Source: Metridium senile
Lineage: Eukaryota > Cnidaria > Anthozoa > Actiniaria > Metridiidae
DNA length: 64,000 nucleotides
NCBI GenBank assembly: GCA_949775045.1
Contig: OX459102.1
Span: 6,506,185-6,570,184, forward strand
Direction of reading: 5' to 3'
Made by a program: the position numbers and the translations under genes
The notes under the pieces: model-generated
Databases searched by the model: none
What the model saw: only the letters and a program-made list of their open reading frames with translations
What the model was told of the DNA's origin: nothing
Shown: piece after piece, positions 1 through 11,265 of the stretch
How the letters are laid out: each line of letters begins with the position of its first letter
Numbering within the stretch: position 1 is the first letter of the stretch

Positions 1-220
1 GAGTTGCAAGACCTCCCATCGATTTATTTAATACTTAATATTTTTTTGATACTTAGTTTCAGTTTCTTCAAAAGCTACGTCTTTTTGGCCAAGTTTTTTA
101 TGTGTAAGCGTAGGGTAAAAAAGTGCGTTAACTCCATATTTTCGTAGTTCGTGAAAATGAAATGTTTTTCGGCCGTGAACCGTGCTAGAGACTCCCCCTC
201 TACGGCCCTCTTTAATTTTC

Positions 221-735
221 AGCTTTAAAGCCACGAAATTGCATCATCCTAATGTATATTTAACGTTGTACTAAAGCCTATTCATTCAGAGTAAAAAGTG
301 ACTTTTTCAGCTTCAAAACCACGAAATTGCTCCATCCTAATGTACATGTATACAGCTAATCAATTAACGTTGTACTAAAGCCTATTCATTCAGAGTAAAA
401 GTGACTTTTTCAGCTTTAAAACCACGAAATTGCTCCATCCTAATGTACATGTATACAGCTAATCAATTAACGTTGTACTAAAGCCTATTCATTCAGAGTA
501 AAAAGTGACTTTTTTAGCTTTAAAACCAAGTAATTGCTCCATCCTAATGTACATGTAAGCCATGTATATAGCTAATTCAATTAACGTTGTACTAAAGCCT
601 ATTCCTTCGTAGTAAGACATTTAGCTTTAAAACCAACAAATTGCTCCACCCTAATGTACATTTATACATCTAATTCAATTAACGTTATCTTTGAAAATAA
701 AAAAAAAAGCCTATAAAGCCTTTGGGCCAAAAGCG
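221..735. repeat. Tandem array, ~104-bp unit, 5 copies
   Basis: The phrase AGCTTTAAAACCACGAAATT recurs with small changes at about 221, 309, 412, 516 and 623, so the period is 88-107 bp. Each unit also carries the phrases ATCCTAATGTACATG and GTACTAAAGCCTATTC. No coding potential is visible. Confidence 0.9.
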
Positions 736-1428
736 AATTCCTCAGCTTTATTAAGGGAAAAAAAGCCTGTTTTCAAAAGTTAAGACCTCGCATGTTTTTG
801 GTCTGAAATACGTTAATGAATAAGCTATACACATATACATTAGGATGGTGCAATCAGTCTTCAAACCCTTTTGATCAGTATAAAGAAATAGGGTGTTTCA
901 GACAAGTACCGCCAATAAAATATGCTAATATTTTTAAATTAAGTTTCGAGTGCTATCAATTTGAAATAATTGTTGACTACAATATATATACTACCCTGGT
1001 TTCATTGGGGCTTATTTTCTTCTATAGGGAATAATACGAGTCGCGAAGCGACGAGCTATTGAGTCGCGAAGCGACAACTGGAAATACATACAAAGTAGTC
1101 CTCGAATCTACGTTAAATCGTGAAAAATCCTCAAACCTCTGGCATCCATGATATATATATATAGCCGTGATTTGAAGTAATGTTTAGAAAACAAGAAATT
1201 CAATAGACATAGAATATGATAATATTGTACTTCAATGGCCACGGGGGAGCGATGAAAGAATACAAGCAAATATACATCGAAATTACTAAAATATTTACGA
1301 CCAAAAAGTTTTGTTTTGGATCCTGTTGCAAAAAAAAAATAGACTGTCTAGAAAATTGTTCAGCAAAAGAAATTATACTAACAGCTTTTGATAACAATGT
1401 TGCTCGTATTATTTAAAGAAGGGTTACT
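736..1428. other. Intergenic stretch, no gene seen
   Basis: This stretch has only short ORFs with no recognisable domain. It contains the 15-mer GAGTCGCGAAGCGAC twice (1038-1052 and 1061-1075), each able to form a small stem (GTCGC/GCGAC), and an AT-rich run near 1150. Confidence 0.5.
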
Positions 1429-2100
1429 GGTTCTCTATAGTTTTAATAAATGTTAGAGAAACATATGCGTATAAAACAAAAATTACTCGTATTGTTACTT
1501 AAAAGTAACATAAATACGGTTTGAAACGGTTAAAATATCCAATGAGGTTTAATTTTGCACCGTTTCATGATTTAACACTCTGACAAAACAGGTTCTCTAG
1601 TTTGATAAATGTGAACAGAAAAATATGTGTGTAAAACAAAAATTTCTCGCATTGTTTAAGCATAAATACTATACGGTTTTAAACCGTTAAAATATCCAAT
1701 GATGTTTGCACCGTTTCATTATTTACTTCTCCGACAAAACAGGTTCTCTAGTTTGATATTAAATTGACCATAAACGTTAAGAGAAAAATGTGTGTATAAA
1801 ACAAAAATTCGCATTGTTTAAGTAACAGAAATACGGTTTTAAACCGTTAAAAATCCAATGATGTTTGCACCGTTTCAGAATTTATTCTCTGACAAAACAG
1901 GTTCTCTACTTTGATAATTGTTAAGAGAAGAATGTGTGTATAAAACAAAAATTCGCATTGTTTAAGTAACAGAAATACGGTTTTAAACCGTTAAAAATCC
2001 AATGATGTTTGCACCGTTTCAGAATTTATTCTCTGACAAAACAGGTACTCTACTTTGATAATTGTTAAGAGAAGAATGTGTGTATAAAACAAAAAAATTG
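1429..2100. repeat. Tandem array, ~150-bp unit, about 5 copies
   Basis: GGTTCTCTA-type starts recur at about 1429, 1591, 1742, 1900 and 2044 (spacing 144-162 bp). Each unit includes the short palindrome ACGGTTTTAAACCGT and the phrase GTTTGCACCGTTTCA. The unit sequence differs from the arrays on either side. Confidence 0.88.
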
Positions 2101-2124
2101 ACATTGCTCATGTAACTGATAAAT

Positions 2125-2470
2125 ACGGTTTAAAACAGAACTTAAAATTCAATGATCTTTCGCACTTTCATCATTTAATATACTCCGACTTCACAGAAGA
2201 GAGGGAAAACTACCTCTGCTAGCTGGGTAGCTCAAACAGAAGTTAGAATTCAATAATGCTTAGCACTTTCATCATTTTATACTCCGACTTCGCAGAAAAG
2301 AGACTGAAAAAACTACCTCTGCTAGCTGGGTAGCTCAAACAGAAGTTAAAATCCAATGATGTTTCGCACTTTCAATCATTTAATACTCCAACTTCACAGG
2401 AAGAGAAAAAAATTACCTCTGATAGCTGGGTAGTTTCAAACAAGTTAAAATTCAATAATGTTTAATTTAG
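2125..2470. repeat. Tandem array, ~105-bp unit, 4 copies
   Basis: Units start near 2125, 2236, 2339 and 2440 with ACAGAAGTTAAAATCCAATG-like sequence and contain TACCTCTGCTAGCTGGGTAG. The array directly follows the ~150-bp array. Confidence 0.85.
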
Positions 2471-2739
2471 CACGTTCGCCATTTTTTGTCCACTTTTTAT
2501 CTTTGTTTCAGATAAGAGCTTTATCAATGGTAGTTTTCGCAAACGTTGTCCAATACGAAGGCAAAAATAGCAGAACGTTGTTAATAGGAATTGATTATCA
2601 AACAATGTATAGAGACGTTTTAAGATTAAGAGAATGATTATCCAATGTTATCAGTTTTATCAATTAACAAATTATTTTAAACACGCTCAATGTTTGTATT
2701 TTAACCGAAAGTAATACCAAATGTGTGTTGCTTACTTAC

Positions 2740-3430
2740 GTTTTGGACGTTATCTCATAGTTATCTTAGTCAAAGTATAAATGGTAACTTATACACCGTA
2801 TAAAAGAGTGTTTACTTACTGACGTTTAGGACGATATATTTCGTCAAAGTATACATGGTAACTTGTACACCGTATAAAAGAGAGTGTTACCTACTGACAT
2901 TTTGGACAATATATCGGAGTGAAAATTGTAACTTATACACCGTATAAAAGAGAGTGTATTACTGCCGTTTTAAAAATTATCAGCTTTCGTCGAAGTAAAA
3001 ATGGTAACTTTTACACCGTATAAAACAGAGTGTTACTTACTGACGTTTAGGACGATATATTACGTTGAAGTAAAAATTGTAACTTATACACCGTAAAAAA
3101 GAGAGTGTTACTTACTGACGTTTAGGACGATATATTACGTTAAAGTAAAAATGGTGACTTATACACCGTAAAAAAGAGAGTGTTACTTACTGACGTTTTG
3201 GACGATATATTACGTTGAAGTAAAAATTGTAACTTATACACCGTAAAAAAGAGAGTGTTATTTACTGACGTTTTGGACGATATATTACGTTGAAGTAAAA
3301 ATTGTAACTTATACACCGTAAAAAAGAGAGTGTTATTTATATTACTGAGTGTCGGACGGTATATATATTTCTTCGCAGTAAAGAAGGTAACTTATACACC
3401 GTGCATGTAAAAGAAAGTGTTACTTGCTGA
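2740..3430. repeat. Tandem array, ~75-bp unit, 9 copies
   Basis: ACACCGTA recurs at about 2792, 2867, 2937, 3012, 3088, 3162, 3238, 3312 and 3396 (70-84 bp apart). Units read roughly: TTACTGACGTTTTGGACGAT, then a short spacer, then AACTTATACACCGTA. The order ACACCGTAAAA ... TTACTGACGTTT resembles the dispersed repeat at 7650-7710 and 47430-47470, so the arrays may share an origin. Confidence 0.88.
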
Positions 3431-3501
3431 AGTTTTGATCCTTGGTCGGAAAAAGTTCAGAAAAAATATTTGTGACATATATTTGTTTTTGTGACCTATA
3501 T

Positions 3502-3507
3502 TTTATT
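3502..3507 (-). terminator. Possible poly(A) signal of the GPCR gene
   Basis: AATAAA on the minus strand, about 170 bp past the receptor stop codon. In DNA this AT-rich such hexamers are common by chance. Confidence 0.25.
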
Positions 3508-3678
3508 TTGTATTTTACAAGAGAAAACATGATGATTTGATATATATTTTTAATAGTTTCCTATATTCTTAAGCAGTCACAATAAAATATGCCTCATTTA
3601 ACGATGCGACCCCTTGGAGAGTGCGAACGCTTATTGGCTCTACAACACTGCTTAGTGCTTTTAGTGGGGTCCATAATC

Positions 3679-4866
3679 TTAGATAGGGTCTACTATTTCT
3701 GCAATAAGATCTTTTTTCTTAGTATTATTATTGTCGATAATGCGTACCCTTCCGCTATTTGGATTCAAATAATGTTTGTACGATGATCTATTAAAGATTT
3801 TCAAGAAACCGTATCGAAAATCGCTGCTGAAAATAGCAAAGATTATAGGATTGCTTACACAGTTTGCGTACGTAAAAAGCCAGCATATAATGACGGTTTT
3901 TTCAAGTGATTGACTTCGTATTCCGCCACCGAAGTCCGACCATAGCCACACGACCTGGTTTGGCAGCATAAATATTGTAAACACGATTACTACTGTTAAA
4001 AACATCTTGGTTGCTCTTATATTAGCATGTGTATGCGCCTTGAGTAACGATGTAGAACGAAAACTCAAAGACCGCAATAAAGGACGAGGTTTTTTCAATG
4101 CTTCTTCACATGGGGCGTTGGGTCTACACCTGCAGTCAAGCTGTTCCTTTTGTACCCGCATTTTTTGTGTTTTCCCTGAAGAATGATATAAATGGAACAA
4201 CGCTAAAGAATACATCACTGCCATAAAGCTGAGTGGTAAAATATACTGAACTAGCACGAGTAATAAAGTATAGGCTTGCCGATAGATAAACCGACCCCAA
4301 ATCTCTTCACACTGGTCGACCTCTAAACGCAGAACGTAAATATAAGGTGCGACGCATAACGCTGAAAAGCTATGAAGCCCGAAAATTGACCATGAAATTT
4401 GTTTCGGCGTAAGACGAGGTCTGTAAGGATGCATGATATTTCTATATCGATCCAGGGAGATTATCGCTAAGTTTAAGGCTGATGAAGTTACTGTGAAAGT
4501 AGCGGATGGAGACAGAAATTTGCACATGAATCCGCCGTAAAACCACTTGTGGTTGTTTTCTTCTAGCGCAAAGTCAAACGGTATACTCAATATTGGAGTT
4601 AGGAAGTCACAGATCGCTAAGTTCAGAATTAAGTAGTTAGTGGCAGTTCGCATTTTTCTCGTCGAGCTGATAATATAAACCAACATTCCGTTGCCAAAGG
4701 TACTACACAATAGAATAACGAAATAAAATGTTATTTTAGTTGACTCGAATCCACTCGTTTCCCCAGTGTCATTTTGTACGTCGTTCAAAAAGGTAACGTT
4801 CCTTGTTGGTAACGGCGTTGAAAGTCCAGCACGTTCAATCCGATTTAACCTTCTCGTGCTATCCAT
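3679..4866 (-). CDS. Class A (rhodopsin-like) G-protein-coupled receptor, single exon, peptide-receptor type
   Basis: An intact 395-residue ORF with seven hydrophobic segments at about 46-68, 79-100, 115-138, 157-178, 198-226, 286-309 and 323-346. Family marks seen: GN at 58-59 in TM1; LNLAICD at 81-87 with the TM2 Asp; Cys115 and Cys186 placed for the TM3/ECL2 disulfide; DRY at 139-141; LP at 301-302 in TM6, in a variant of the usual CWxP (FTIFMLP); and NPIIF at 339-343 in TM7 in place of NPxxY. Two N-glycosylation sequons (N23-V-T, N32-D-T) lie in the extracellular N-terminus and there is no signal peptide. The third intracellular loop is long (~60 residues), Cys-containing and basic. Such receptors sit in the plasma membrane and signal through heterotrimeric G proteins. 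The layout suggests a neuropeptide-type ligand, but the ligand cannot be read from sequence. The first Met fits the N-terminal length of the family. The gene stands alone, with satellites beyond its 3' end. Confidence 0.9.
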   Translation of the reverse strand: MDSTRRLNRIERAGLSTPLPTRNVTFLNDVQNDTGETSGFESTKITFYFVILLCSTFGNGMLVYIISSTRKMRTATNYLILNLAICDFLTPILSIPFDFALEENNHKWFYGGFMCKFLSPSATFTVTSSALNLAIISLDRYRNIMHPYRPRLTPKQISWSIFGLHSFSALCVAPYIYVLRLEVDQCEEIWGRFIYRQAYTLLLVLVQYILPLSFMAVMYSLALFHLYHSSGKTQKMRVQKEQLDCRCRPNAPCEEALKKPRPLLRSLSFRSTSLLKAHTHANIRATKMFLTVVIVFTIFMLPNQVVWLWSDFGGGIRSQSLEKTVIICWLFTYANCVSNPIIFAIFSSDFRYGFLKIFNRSSYKHYLNPNSGRVRIIDNNNTKKKDLIAEIVDPI

Positions 4867-5544
4867 TGTTCGGTTTCGATCAGCAGCTTTCGATTCATGG
4901 GTTCACAATGTCACAGTGATAAACTTTGAAGCATTTGCTTGGCGTCCTACGGAGAAAAAGATAATGAATAATGAAAATAGTGTGCTTCCCCGATCAACTC
5001 GATAGACTATGAGGTCACAGGATTCGTATCTGAAACCTTGCATTTCCGATTCCGATGACGAGTCGGCCGATTTGGTATTCATTTCCAACTATTAATACTA
5101 TCAAAAAATTCAATTTAATCTATCAAAAATTGTTTACTTTTCTGCCTACCTTAAATATTAATGTCGCATTCTACGTTGGAAAAGCTCTGGAGATATTGGA
5201 TTTGTAAATCTTGTTTCGTCGGCTTTTTCGTTGCTATCTCGTTAGAGAATTTCACAATTTCCTTTGTACCGACACTATTACAGGCTTCTTAATTACAACA
5301 AAAACCCTTTAGGCCATAAAGGAAAACTCTAGAAAAACTAAATTATGCTTTTTTTCTAAACAATGATGATTATATTTGTGTTGTTTAATTAAAAATACAA
5401 TCAAAGTGATTTAAATATCCATAAATAATTATTTTATGAAGGCGTTTTATTGCAGCTGTTTCTGATCATGTTCAAATCGACAACATTTAAAGTGCTTGTA
5501 ACCTCTAGTATAGGATTTTGTTTTACTAATCAAAAGTTAAGTTT
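4867..5544. other. Upstream region of the GPCR gene
   Basis: This stretch holds the presumed 5' UTR and promoter of the minus-strand receptor. It has no recognisable coding sequence beyond short chance ORFs. Runs of AT-rich sequence are present, but no TATA or initiator can be assigned with confidence. Confidence 0.4.
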
Positions 5545-5751
5545 ATGGAAGATATAATTAAATATGTTAGGGTCAAACATTTCGACGCTATCAGATCTTT
5601 TTTGCCTCTAAAAGCTAAAACAAATATCAAAATTTCCGAGTTTCCAAAAGGAGTCTTGCACGAGGTCTATGACGTCATTTACGGGACTCGTCAACCAAGA
5701 CATTATAGTAGAAGTACGAACTCTGATTTACTAGATTTTAATCTATTTTGA
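5545..5751 (+). CDS. Small unrecognised ORF (68 codons)
   Basis: An ATG-initiated 68-codon frame with mixed amino-acid composition and no low-complexity bias. Two more frames of 60 and 65 codons follow on the same strand at 5777-5959 and 6133-6330. They could be decayed exons or a relic of one longer gene. No domain is recognised, and random ORFs of this length are expected in this AT-rich DNA. Confidence 0.2.
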   Translation: MEDIIKYVRVKHFDAIRSFLPLKAKTNIKISEFPKGVLHEVYDVIYGTRQPRHYSRSTNSDLLDFNLF

Positions 5752-5776
5752 ATTGCAATGCCTGACCACAGTGTAG

Positions 5777-6330
5777 ATGTCCAATAAGACAGCCATAGAC
5801 GTGATATTTTCTACCATTCAAATTGAAAACCCTGAGTGTGCGGGAATGCCAATTTTAAAATTACTCATAACAGTGCAACAACTTCAACCAAGACAACTAA
5901 AACAAAATGATCCAATCACGATTGAGAATATACACAAGATCATCTCTAAAAACGTTTGATTTTCTGTCTGAAGAGTCTATATTGTTCAATATACGCGAAC
6001 GACATTAAGATTTGAAAACTAACATCTTAACTTTTGAGAAGTTTTGTGATTCGTCTCAAAAATGTTCATTTTGAAATGTGTTGTGGTCTCGATTGAACTA
6101 AGTTATCGCACTGTTATTATTGTAGGAACTGGTTGCACGATTTTGTGTACAATTCGTTATTAATAGGTCCAAGTGCACGTGATGTTTTGAAAGTCTTTAG
6201 GCGAGTCCAATTTAAGATTTTTCAAAACACCACGATATCTATTAATTATGAATTGTACGAGAAGATCGTGCGATATTTTATTAATGAAACGAAACTAGCG
6301 AGTAAACTGTTTGATGCAAACGATAGGTAA
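5777..6330 (+). other. Two further small unrecognised ORFs
   Basis: Frames at 5777-5959 (60 codons) and 6133-6330 (65 codons) on the plus strand. The second ends where the ~92-bp tandem array begins. Their composition is protein-like but nothing is recognisable. They are listed because they are consecutive and on the same strand. Confidence 0.15.
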
Positions 6331-6697
6331 TATAATGAAATTTGTAACACCGTGAAAATAGAAATAGAAACTATCGAGTAAACATGTATTGGCTGCGTCG
6401 GTGTTTGATATAAACGATAGGTAATATAATGAAATTTGCAACACCGTAAAAAAAATAGAAATAGAAACTAGCGAGTAACTAGTATAGGCTGCGTCAGTTT
6501 TTGATATAAACGATAGGTAATAGAATGAAATTTGTAACACCGTAAAAAATAGAAATAGAAACTAGCGAGTGAACTAGTATAGGCTGCGTCGGTGTTTGAT
6601 ATAAACGATATTAGGTAATATAATGGAATTTGTAACACCGCAAAAATAGAAATAGAAACTAGTGAGTAAACTAGTATAGGCTGCGTCGGTGTTTGAT
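6315..6697 (+). repeat. ~92-bp tandem array, left part
   Basis: AAACGATAGGTAATATAATG recurs at about 6318, 6412, 6508 and 6604, each time followed by AAATTTGTAACACCGTAAAA, then GAAACTAGCGAGTAAACTAG and GGCTGCGTCGGTGTTTGATA. The array continues at 7346 after an inserted element. Related single copies occur at 13225-13285 (inverted), 47407-47550 and 63440-63560. Confidence 0.9.
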
Positions 6698-7345
6698 GTA
6701 ATAGATCAAAAACGAGTGCGAGTGTTTGATCAGGGGTTCCAAACACCGAGAAGTGGATGAAAGCACGAGGCCGCAGGCCGAGTGCTTTCATCCGTTTCGA
6801 GGTGTTTGGAGCCCCTGATCAAACACGAAGCACGAGTTTTTGATATGGCTTCTCAAACAATTCACTAAATAAAACATTTTGAACTTTTTATCAAATAATT
6901 AGTATCACCCTCTGAGCAAAACATCAATAATATATAACATCAACCCAAAACTTTCAACGAATTCGTTATTAGCTTAGTTGGTAAATCATTAGAATTGCAA
7001 GCCAGAGGTTCCCGGTTCGAGTCACAGGACGTCCAAAATAAAATAAAAAATAAATATAGAATAAAAATTAAATGTTAGGCAATTAGTTAGGTAGGTAGGT
7101 AAATAAACAGGCATGACAGGTAAAAAAGGAGATAGCAGTGGAATAAAGAAAAAAAAAGAGTAAATTGGAATGAATGAGAAATTACTTTTAAGCTAATTTA
7201 TACAGTGTCTTGATCAGTGACTTGATCAGTGTCTTGATCAGTGTCTTGATCAGTGTTTGATCGGTGTATCAAGACCTATGCACGTGACTGAAATACAAAG
7301 TTGTAATTGGTCCCTGAGATAATGAATTATTAATGAGTTTGAGAA
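6698..7345 (+). mobile_element. Composite nonautonomous element, copy 1 (palindromic head, tRNA-like core, conserved tail)
   Basis: Removing 6698-7345 joins GTGTTTGAT to ATAAACGATAGG, which is exactly the sequence of the surrounding array, so the insertion made no target duplication. The head (about 6702-6850) is a ~145-bp palindrome centred on GAGGCCGCAGGCCGAG. The core has a Pol III-like A box (TAGCTTAGTTGG, 6970-6981) and B box (GGTTCGAGTCA, 7014-7024) 44 bp apart. A GGTA-repeat stretch follows at ~7085, then four TTGATCAGTG-type repeats (7200-7260). The right end carries GAATTATTAATGAGTTTGAGAA. Copy 2 at 22595 has the same order of parts. Confidence 0.8.
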
Positions 7346-7660
7346 ATAAACGATAGGTAATAGAATGAAATTTGTAACCGTAAAAAAAAACATAGAAATA
7401 GAAACTAGCGAGTAACTAGTATAGGCTGCGTTGGTGTTTGGTATAAACGATAGGTAATAGAATGAAATTTGTAACACCGTAAGAAATAGAAACCAGCGAG
7501 TAACTAGTATAGGCTGCGTCAGTGTATGATATAAACGATAGGTAATGAAATTTGTAACACCTAAAAAATAGAAATAGAAACTAGCGAGTGAACTAGTATA
7601 GGCTGCGTCAGTTTTTGATATAAACGATAGGTAATATAATGAAATTTGTAACACCGTAAA
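7346..7660 (+). repeat. ~92-bp tandem array, right part
   Basis: The array that begins at 6315 resumes with units at about 7347, 7445, 7535 and 7620. It continues the unit phase broken at 6697. Confidence 0.88.
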
Positions 7661-7715
7661 AAATGTTCACTTAACTTTACTGACGTTTCGAGCTTTAGCC
7701 CTTTTATTTATAATA
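7645..7715 (-). other. Penelope/hammerhead-like repeat remnant
   Basis: On the minus strand the sequence reads AAGGGCTAAAGCTCGAAACG followed by TCAGTAAAGTTAAG. This resembles the right half of a hammerhead ribozyme core (stem II loop, then GAAAC) of the kind known in Penelope-like retroelements. The CTGANGA box is not preserved here. A second degenerate copy lies at about 47440-47485. Confidence 0.4.
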
Positions 7716-8150
7716 TACTGAGCATAATTGGTATTCTGCAGAGTATACAATTTACGAATCTGAATGGTACTCCTCTCGTCCAATCCGAATCGATTAATTC
7801 TGTACAGTGTGTTATAAATAAATAAATTCATTAGTTTAATCTTAAGATGTAGAGTTGTTGTAGGCTTCTGATAAAATTGTTGCTCATAATAAACTCAAGT
7901 GTTTATATATTTAACTAAGAGATTGATGAAGTTGTCATTTTTCAATTTATTTTCGAATTCCAATCTTATTGCTGTACTTGATAAAGATCTTTGCAGATGA
8001 AGATGTTAATTAAAGATGACAAATATACAGCTTCCTTGCAGGCTCCTAACAAAAATAGTTTTTTTAAGCAATTATTTTAGGTTCAAAGGCGTGTAACTTT
8101 GTGATGAGATATAGGATGAAACATATCCGACTTGATGCGTGGGTGCAATC
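7716..8150. other. Intergenic stretch, nothing recognised
   Basis: Unique AT-rich sequence without a convincing ORF, RNA gene or repeat. Confidence 0.4.
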
Positions 8151-8470
8151 TTATGGTGGTAATGGCGATGGTTATGGTATAATGTGCTGTCGGTGTTGAT
8201 GATGATATATGATAATGATAGCAGCAATGATTATATATGGTGATGATGGTTATGGCATAATGTGTTGTTGATGACGAGTGATGATGATGGCAATGATTAT
8301 GATGATGGCAATGATTATGGTGATTGCAATGATGATGATGATGATGGTAACATGTGCAATGGTGATGAGGATGACAATGAAGACGGCGGCAAAAATGGTG
8401 ATGGTGGTGAGGATTGCAATAATGAAATTATGATTACAATGATGATGATGGTAATGATGCAGATGGTGAT
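8150..8470 (+). repeat. Imperfect GAT/GGT trinucleotide microsatellite
   Basis: Long runs of GATGATGGTAATGATTATG-like triplets. The ORFs on both strands are products of the triplet repeat. Confidence 0.9.
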
Positions 8471-8474
8471 AGCA

Positions 8475-8478
<4 letters not shown>

Positions 8479-8535
<57 letters not shown>

Positions 8536-8565
8536 TTTTTTTTTAATAATAATAATAATACTTTA
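8479..8565 (+). repeat. (AAT)n microsatellite
   Basis: Nearly pure ATA/AAT triplets, interrupted by a T-run. Confidence 0.95.
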
Positions 8566-9140
<575 letters not shown>

Positions 9141-9357
9141 TTTATTTCACAATAATTAAAATATATAAAAATTTACAACATGATATAATTTAAAAAAAAG
9201 ATATTAATGACATTAACAATTGTTTGTGTATAATGTTTGAAATTTATAAAATTGAATACTATAAAAAGTTACTAAATTATTTACATGTATCAAATAGAAT
9301 ATATAGTTATTATAGTTATTGTTGAATAGAAAAATATATATTATCTAAAAAAAATAT

Positions 9358-9693
9358 TTAGAAAGATCTGATGGCTCCTTGGGCTGCATCAATATCAATG
9401 TCATTGTTTATAAAGTCATACGAAGCATGTCGTTTGGTCTGTCTTGATCCTCTTAAGCAAATAAGTGAAGATCTTAGGAGTGCAAATGATATTCTTGCAC
9501 GAATCCATGAAATTGTTTTAGCATATTGTTCTCCTTTCTTAATAGCAATCAACTCAGCTAATCTACTGTGGTATAATTGACATTCTTTGCCCATTCCTCC
9601 TGATGTCGTGAATACTAGAGGTGTAAATGTTCCATGTTCTATATCTAGGACTCGGCTTGCGTATTGGTTCGTCTTCTCATTTTCATGAAGTTT
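9358..9693 (-). pseudogene. Retroelement ORF, C-terminal fragment
   Basis: Read on the minus strand from about 9693, an open frame of ~112 codons ends in a stop at 9358. It contains EHGTFTPLVFTTSGGMGKEC, then AELIAIKKGEQYAKTISWIR, then FALLRSSLICLRGSR. The GGMG ... WIRxRxSFxLLRSxxxCxRGSR signature is, as I recall, the C-terminus of reverse-transcriptase-like proteins that are abundant in cnidarian genomes. The family is named from memory. The 5' side runs into an AAT microsatellite (9697-9772), so the fragment is truncated there. It is a dead remnant. Confidence 0.65.

Positions 9694-9696
<3 letters not shown>

Positions 9697-9772
<76 letters not shown>
9697..9772 (+). repeat. (AAT)n microsatellite
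   Basis: A pure AAT run adjoining the retroelement fragment. Confidence 0.95.
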
Positions 9773-9773
<1 letters not shown>

Positions 9774-11010
9774 TTATTAAGCAAAATACAAAGTTTCGAT
9801 GCTTATATATTACTCTATATTACAAAAGGAAACACACTTTACAATTAAAATATACAGTACAAGTGGAAATAACGCTGGTAATTGTGATGATACTGGTTAT
9901 GATGTGATAAGATGATGGAGATATAATTATAGCAATGATAAAATGATTATGATAATAATATATTTTAGTAAGATTATACAATCAGTAGATTATACAATCG
10001 GGACCGGTCATCATTTACAATGAGGGGTAGGCTGCTGCATATTTTGGATTTCAATTGCATAAATATTTGTGTTCCTTTGTCTCTCTCTCTGTATCCTTTG
10101 TGCATGTGGTAAAAAAATGTACCGGAAAATGATTTGTCAAGTAAACAGATATTTTAATATTTTAGCACTGTTATATGAAAGATCCACCTGAATTAGACAT
10201 GTTTGGAAGGTTTTGATGCTCTGGCTAAAATACCAAAGAAGTTATGCTCAATGAAAAATGTAGAGATTTGTATGTAATTTTCTGCTGAGGCCTTTGATGC
10301 CTCGTTTGGGTGTTTTTCTGATTTTATTCAAACTCTTATAGCTTCTTGCAAATTTAATCGTATATGTTCCCGGCATCCTCCCTGTAAATAAAAACTATAC
10401 CTATACATTTATATTTTTAAAATGTGGTTAGCATTCTTCAATTACGACTAAAATGATGTGTCTTCCACGTTAGGAAATTTAATCTTGCTTGTGCATTATA
10501 AATCCCTTTTTCGAACAGGTTTCTCATTAAGAACATCTAGAAATACAGACGCAGATAAATCATTTATAGTGTTTACAATAACCTGATATTTGAAACTAGA
10601 AACGCAGCATGAGTCCAATTTTGTTATTTTACATTGCATGTATTAAAAATGCACAACTGGGGTGAAAACATTGTTAATTATTTAACATACGTGGTTCTGA
10701 TTTGCGTGGGAAGAATATTTTATTTCATAATAACTATACGTTACTTTAACCTAATAGTTTATTTACCAACATGATACTTTTTTTTAACGTCTTAAATCTT
10801 CTAGCTGGACACGTATGCCCTACTAATTGTGGAGACTCAGACACACACTCACTTCCTCTATACGTTAACTATTTTGCGCACAACTCGGCTCACAGTGTTC
10901 ATTTCTGCCACGGATACACCTCCCTCTTAATGTTTGGCATCTATTTCTTCGTTCGTTCGTTTGCGCACCCTTTCGTTTGTACTTTTATTTTATTTTGTTT
11001 GTTTGTAAAT
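9773..11010. other. Intergenic stretch, no gene recognised
   Basis: Mostly unique AT-rich sequence. No domain-bearing ORF, RNA gene or clear repeat was seen. Confidence 0.45.
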
Positions 11011-11016
11011 TCTAAC

Positions 11017-11139
11017 TGACTGACTGACTGACTGACTGACTGACTGACTGACTGACTGACTGACTGACTGACTGACTGACTGACTGACTGACTGACTGAC
11101 TGACTGACTGACTGACTGACTGACTGACTGACTGACTGA

Positions 11140-11184
<45 letters not shown>

Positions 11185-11265
11185 TGACTGACTGACTGAA
11201 TTAACTGAATTGACTGACTGACTGACAGAATTGACTGACTGACTGACTGACTGATCATGACTGAC
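11017..11265 (+). repeat. (ACTG)n tetranucleotide array
   Basis: Pure GACT repeats, with an internal block of GGCT repeats at 11145-11180 and degenerate edges. The minus-strand Ser/Val/Gln ORF across it is repeat translation. Confidence 0.95.

Noticed and set aside
6970..7024. tRNA gene
   Set aside because: A and B boxes are present (also at 23225 and 30413), but no complete cloverleaf or acceptor stem can be drawn and they lie within mobile elements.
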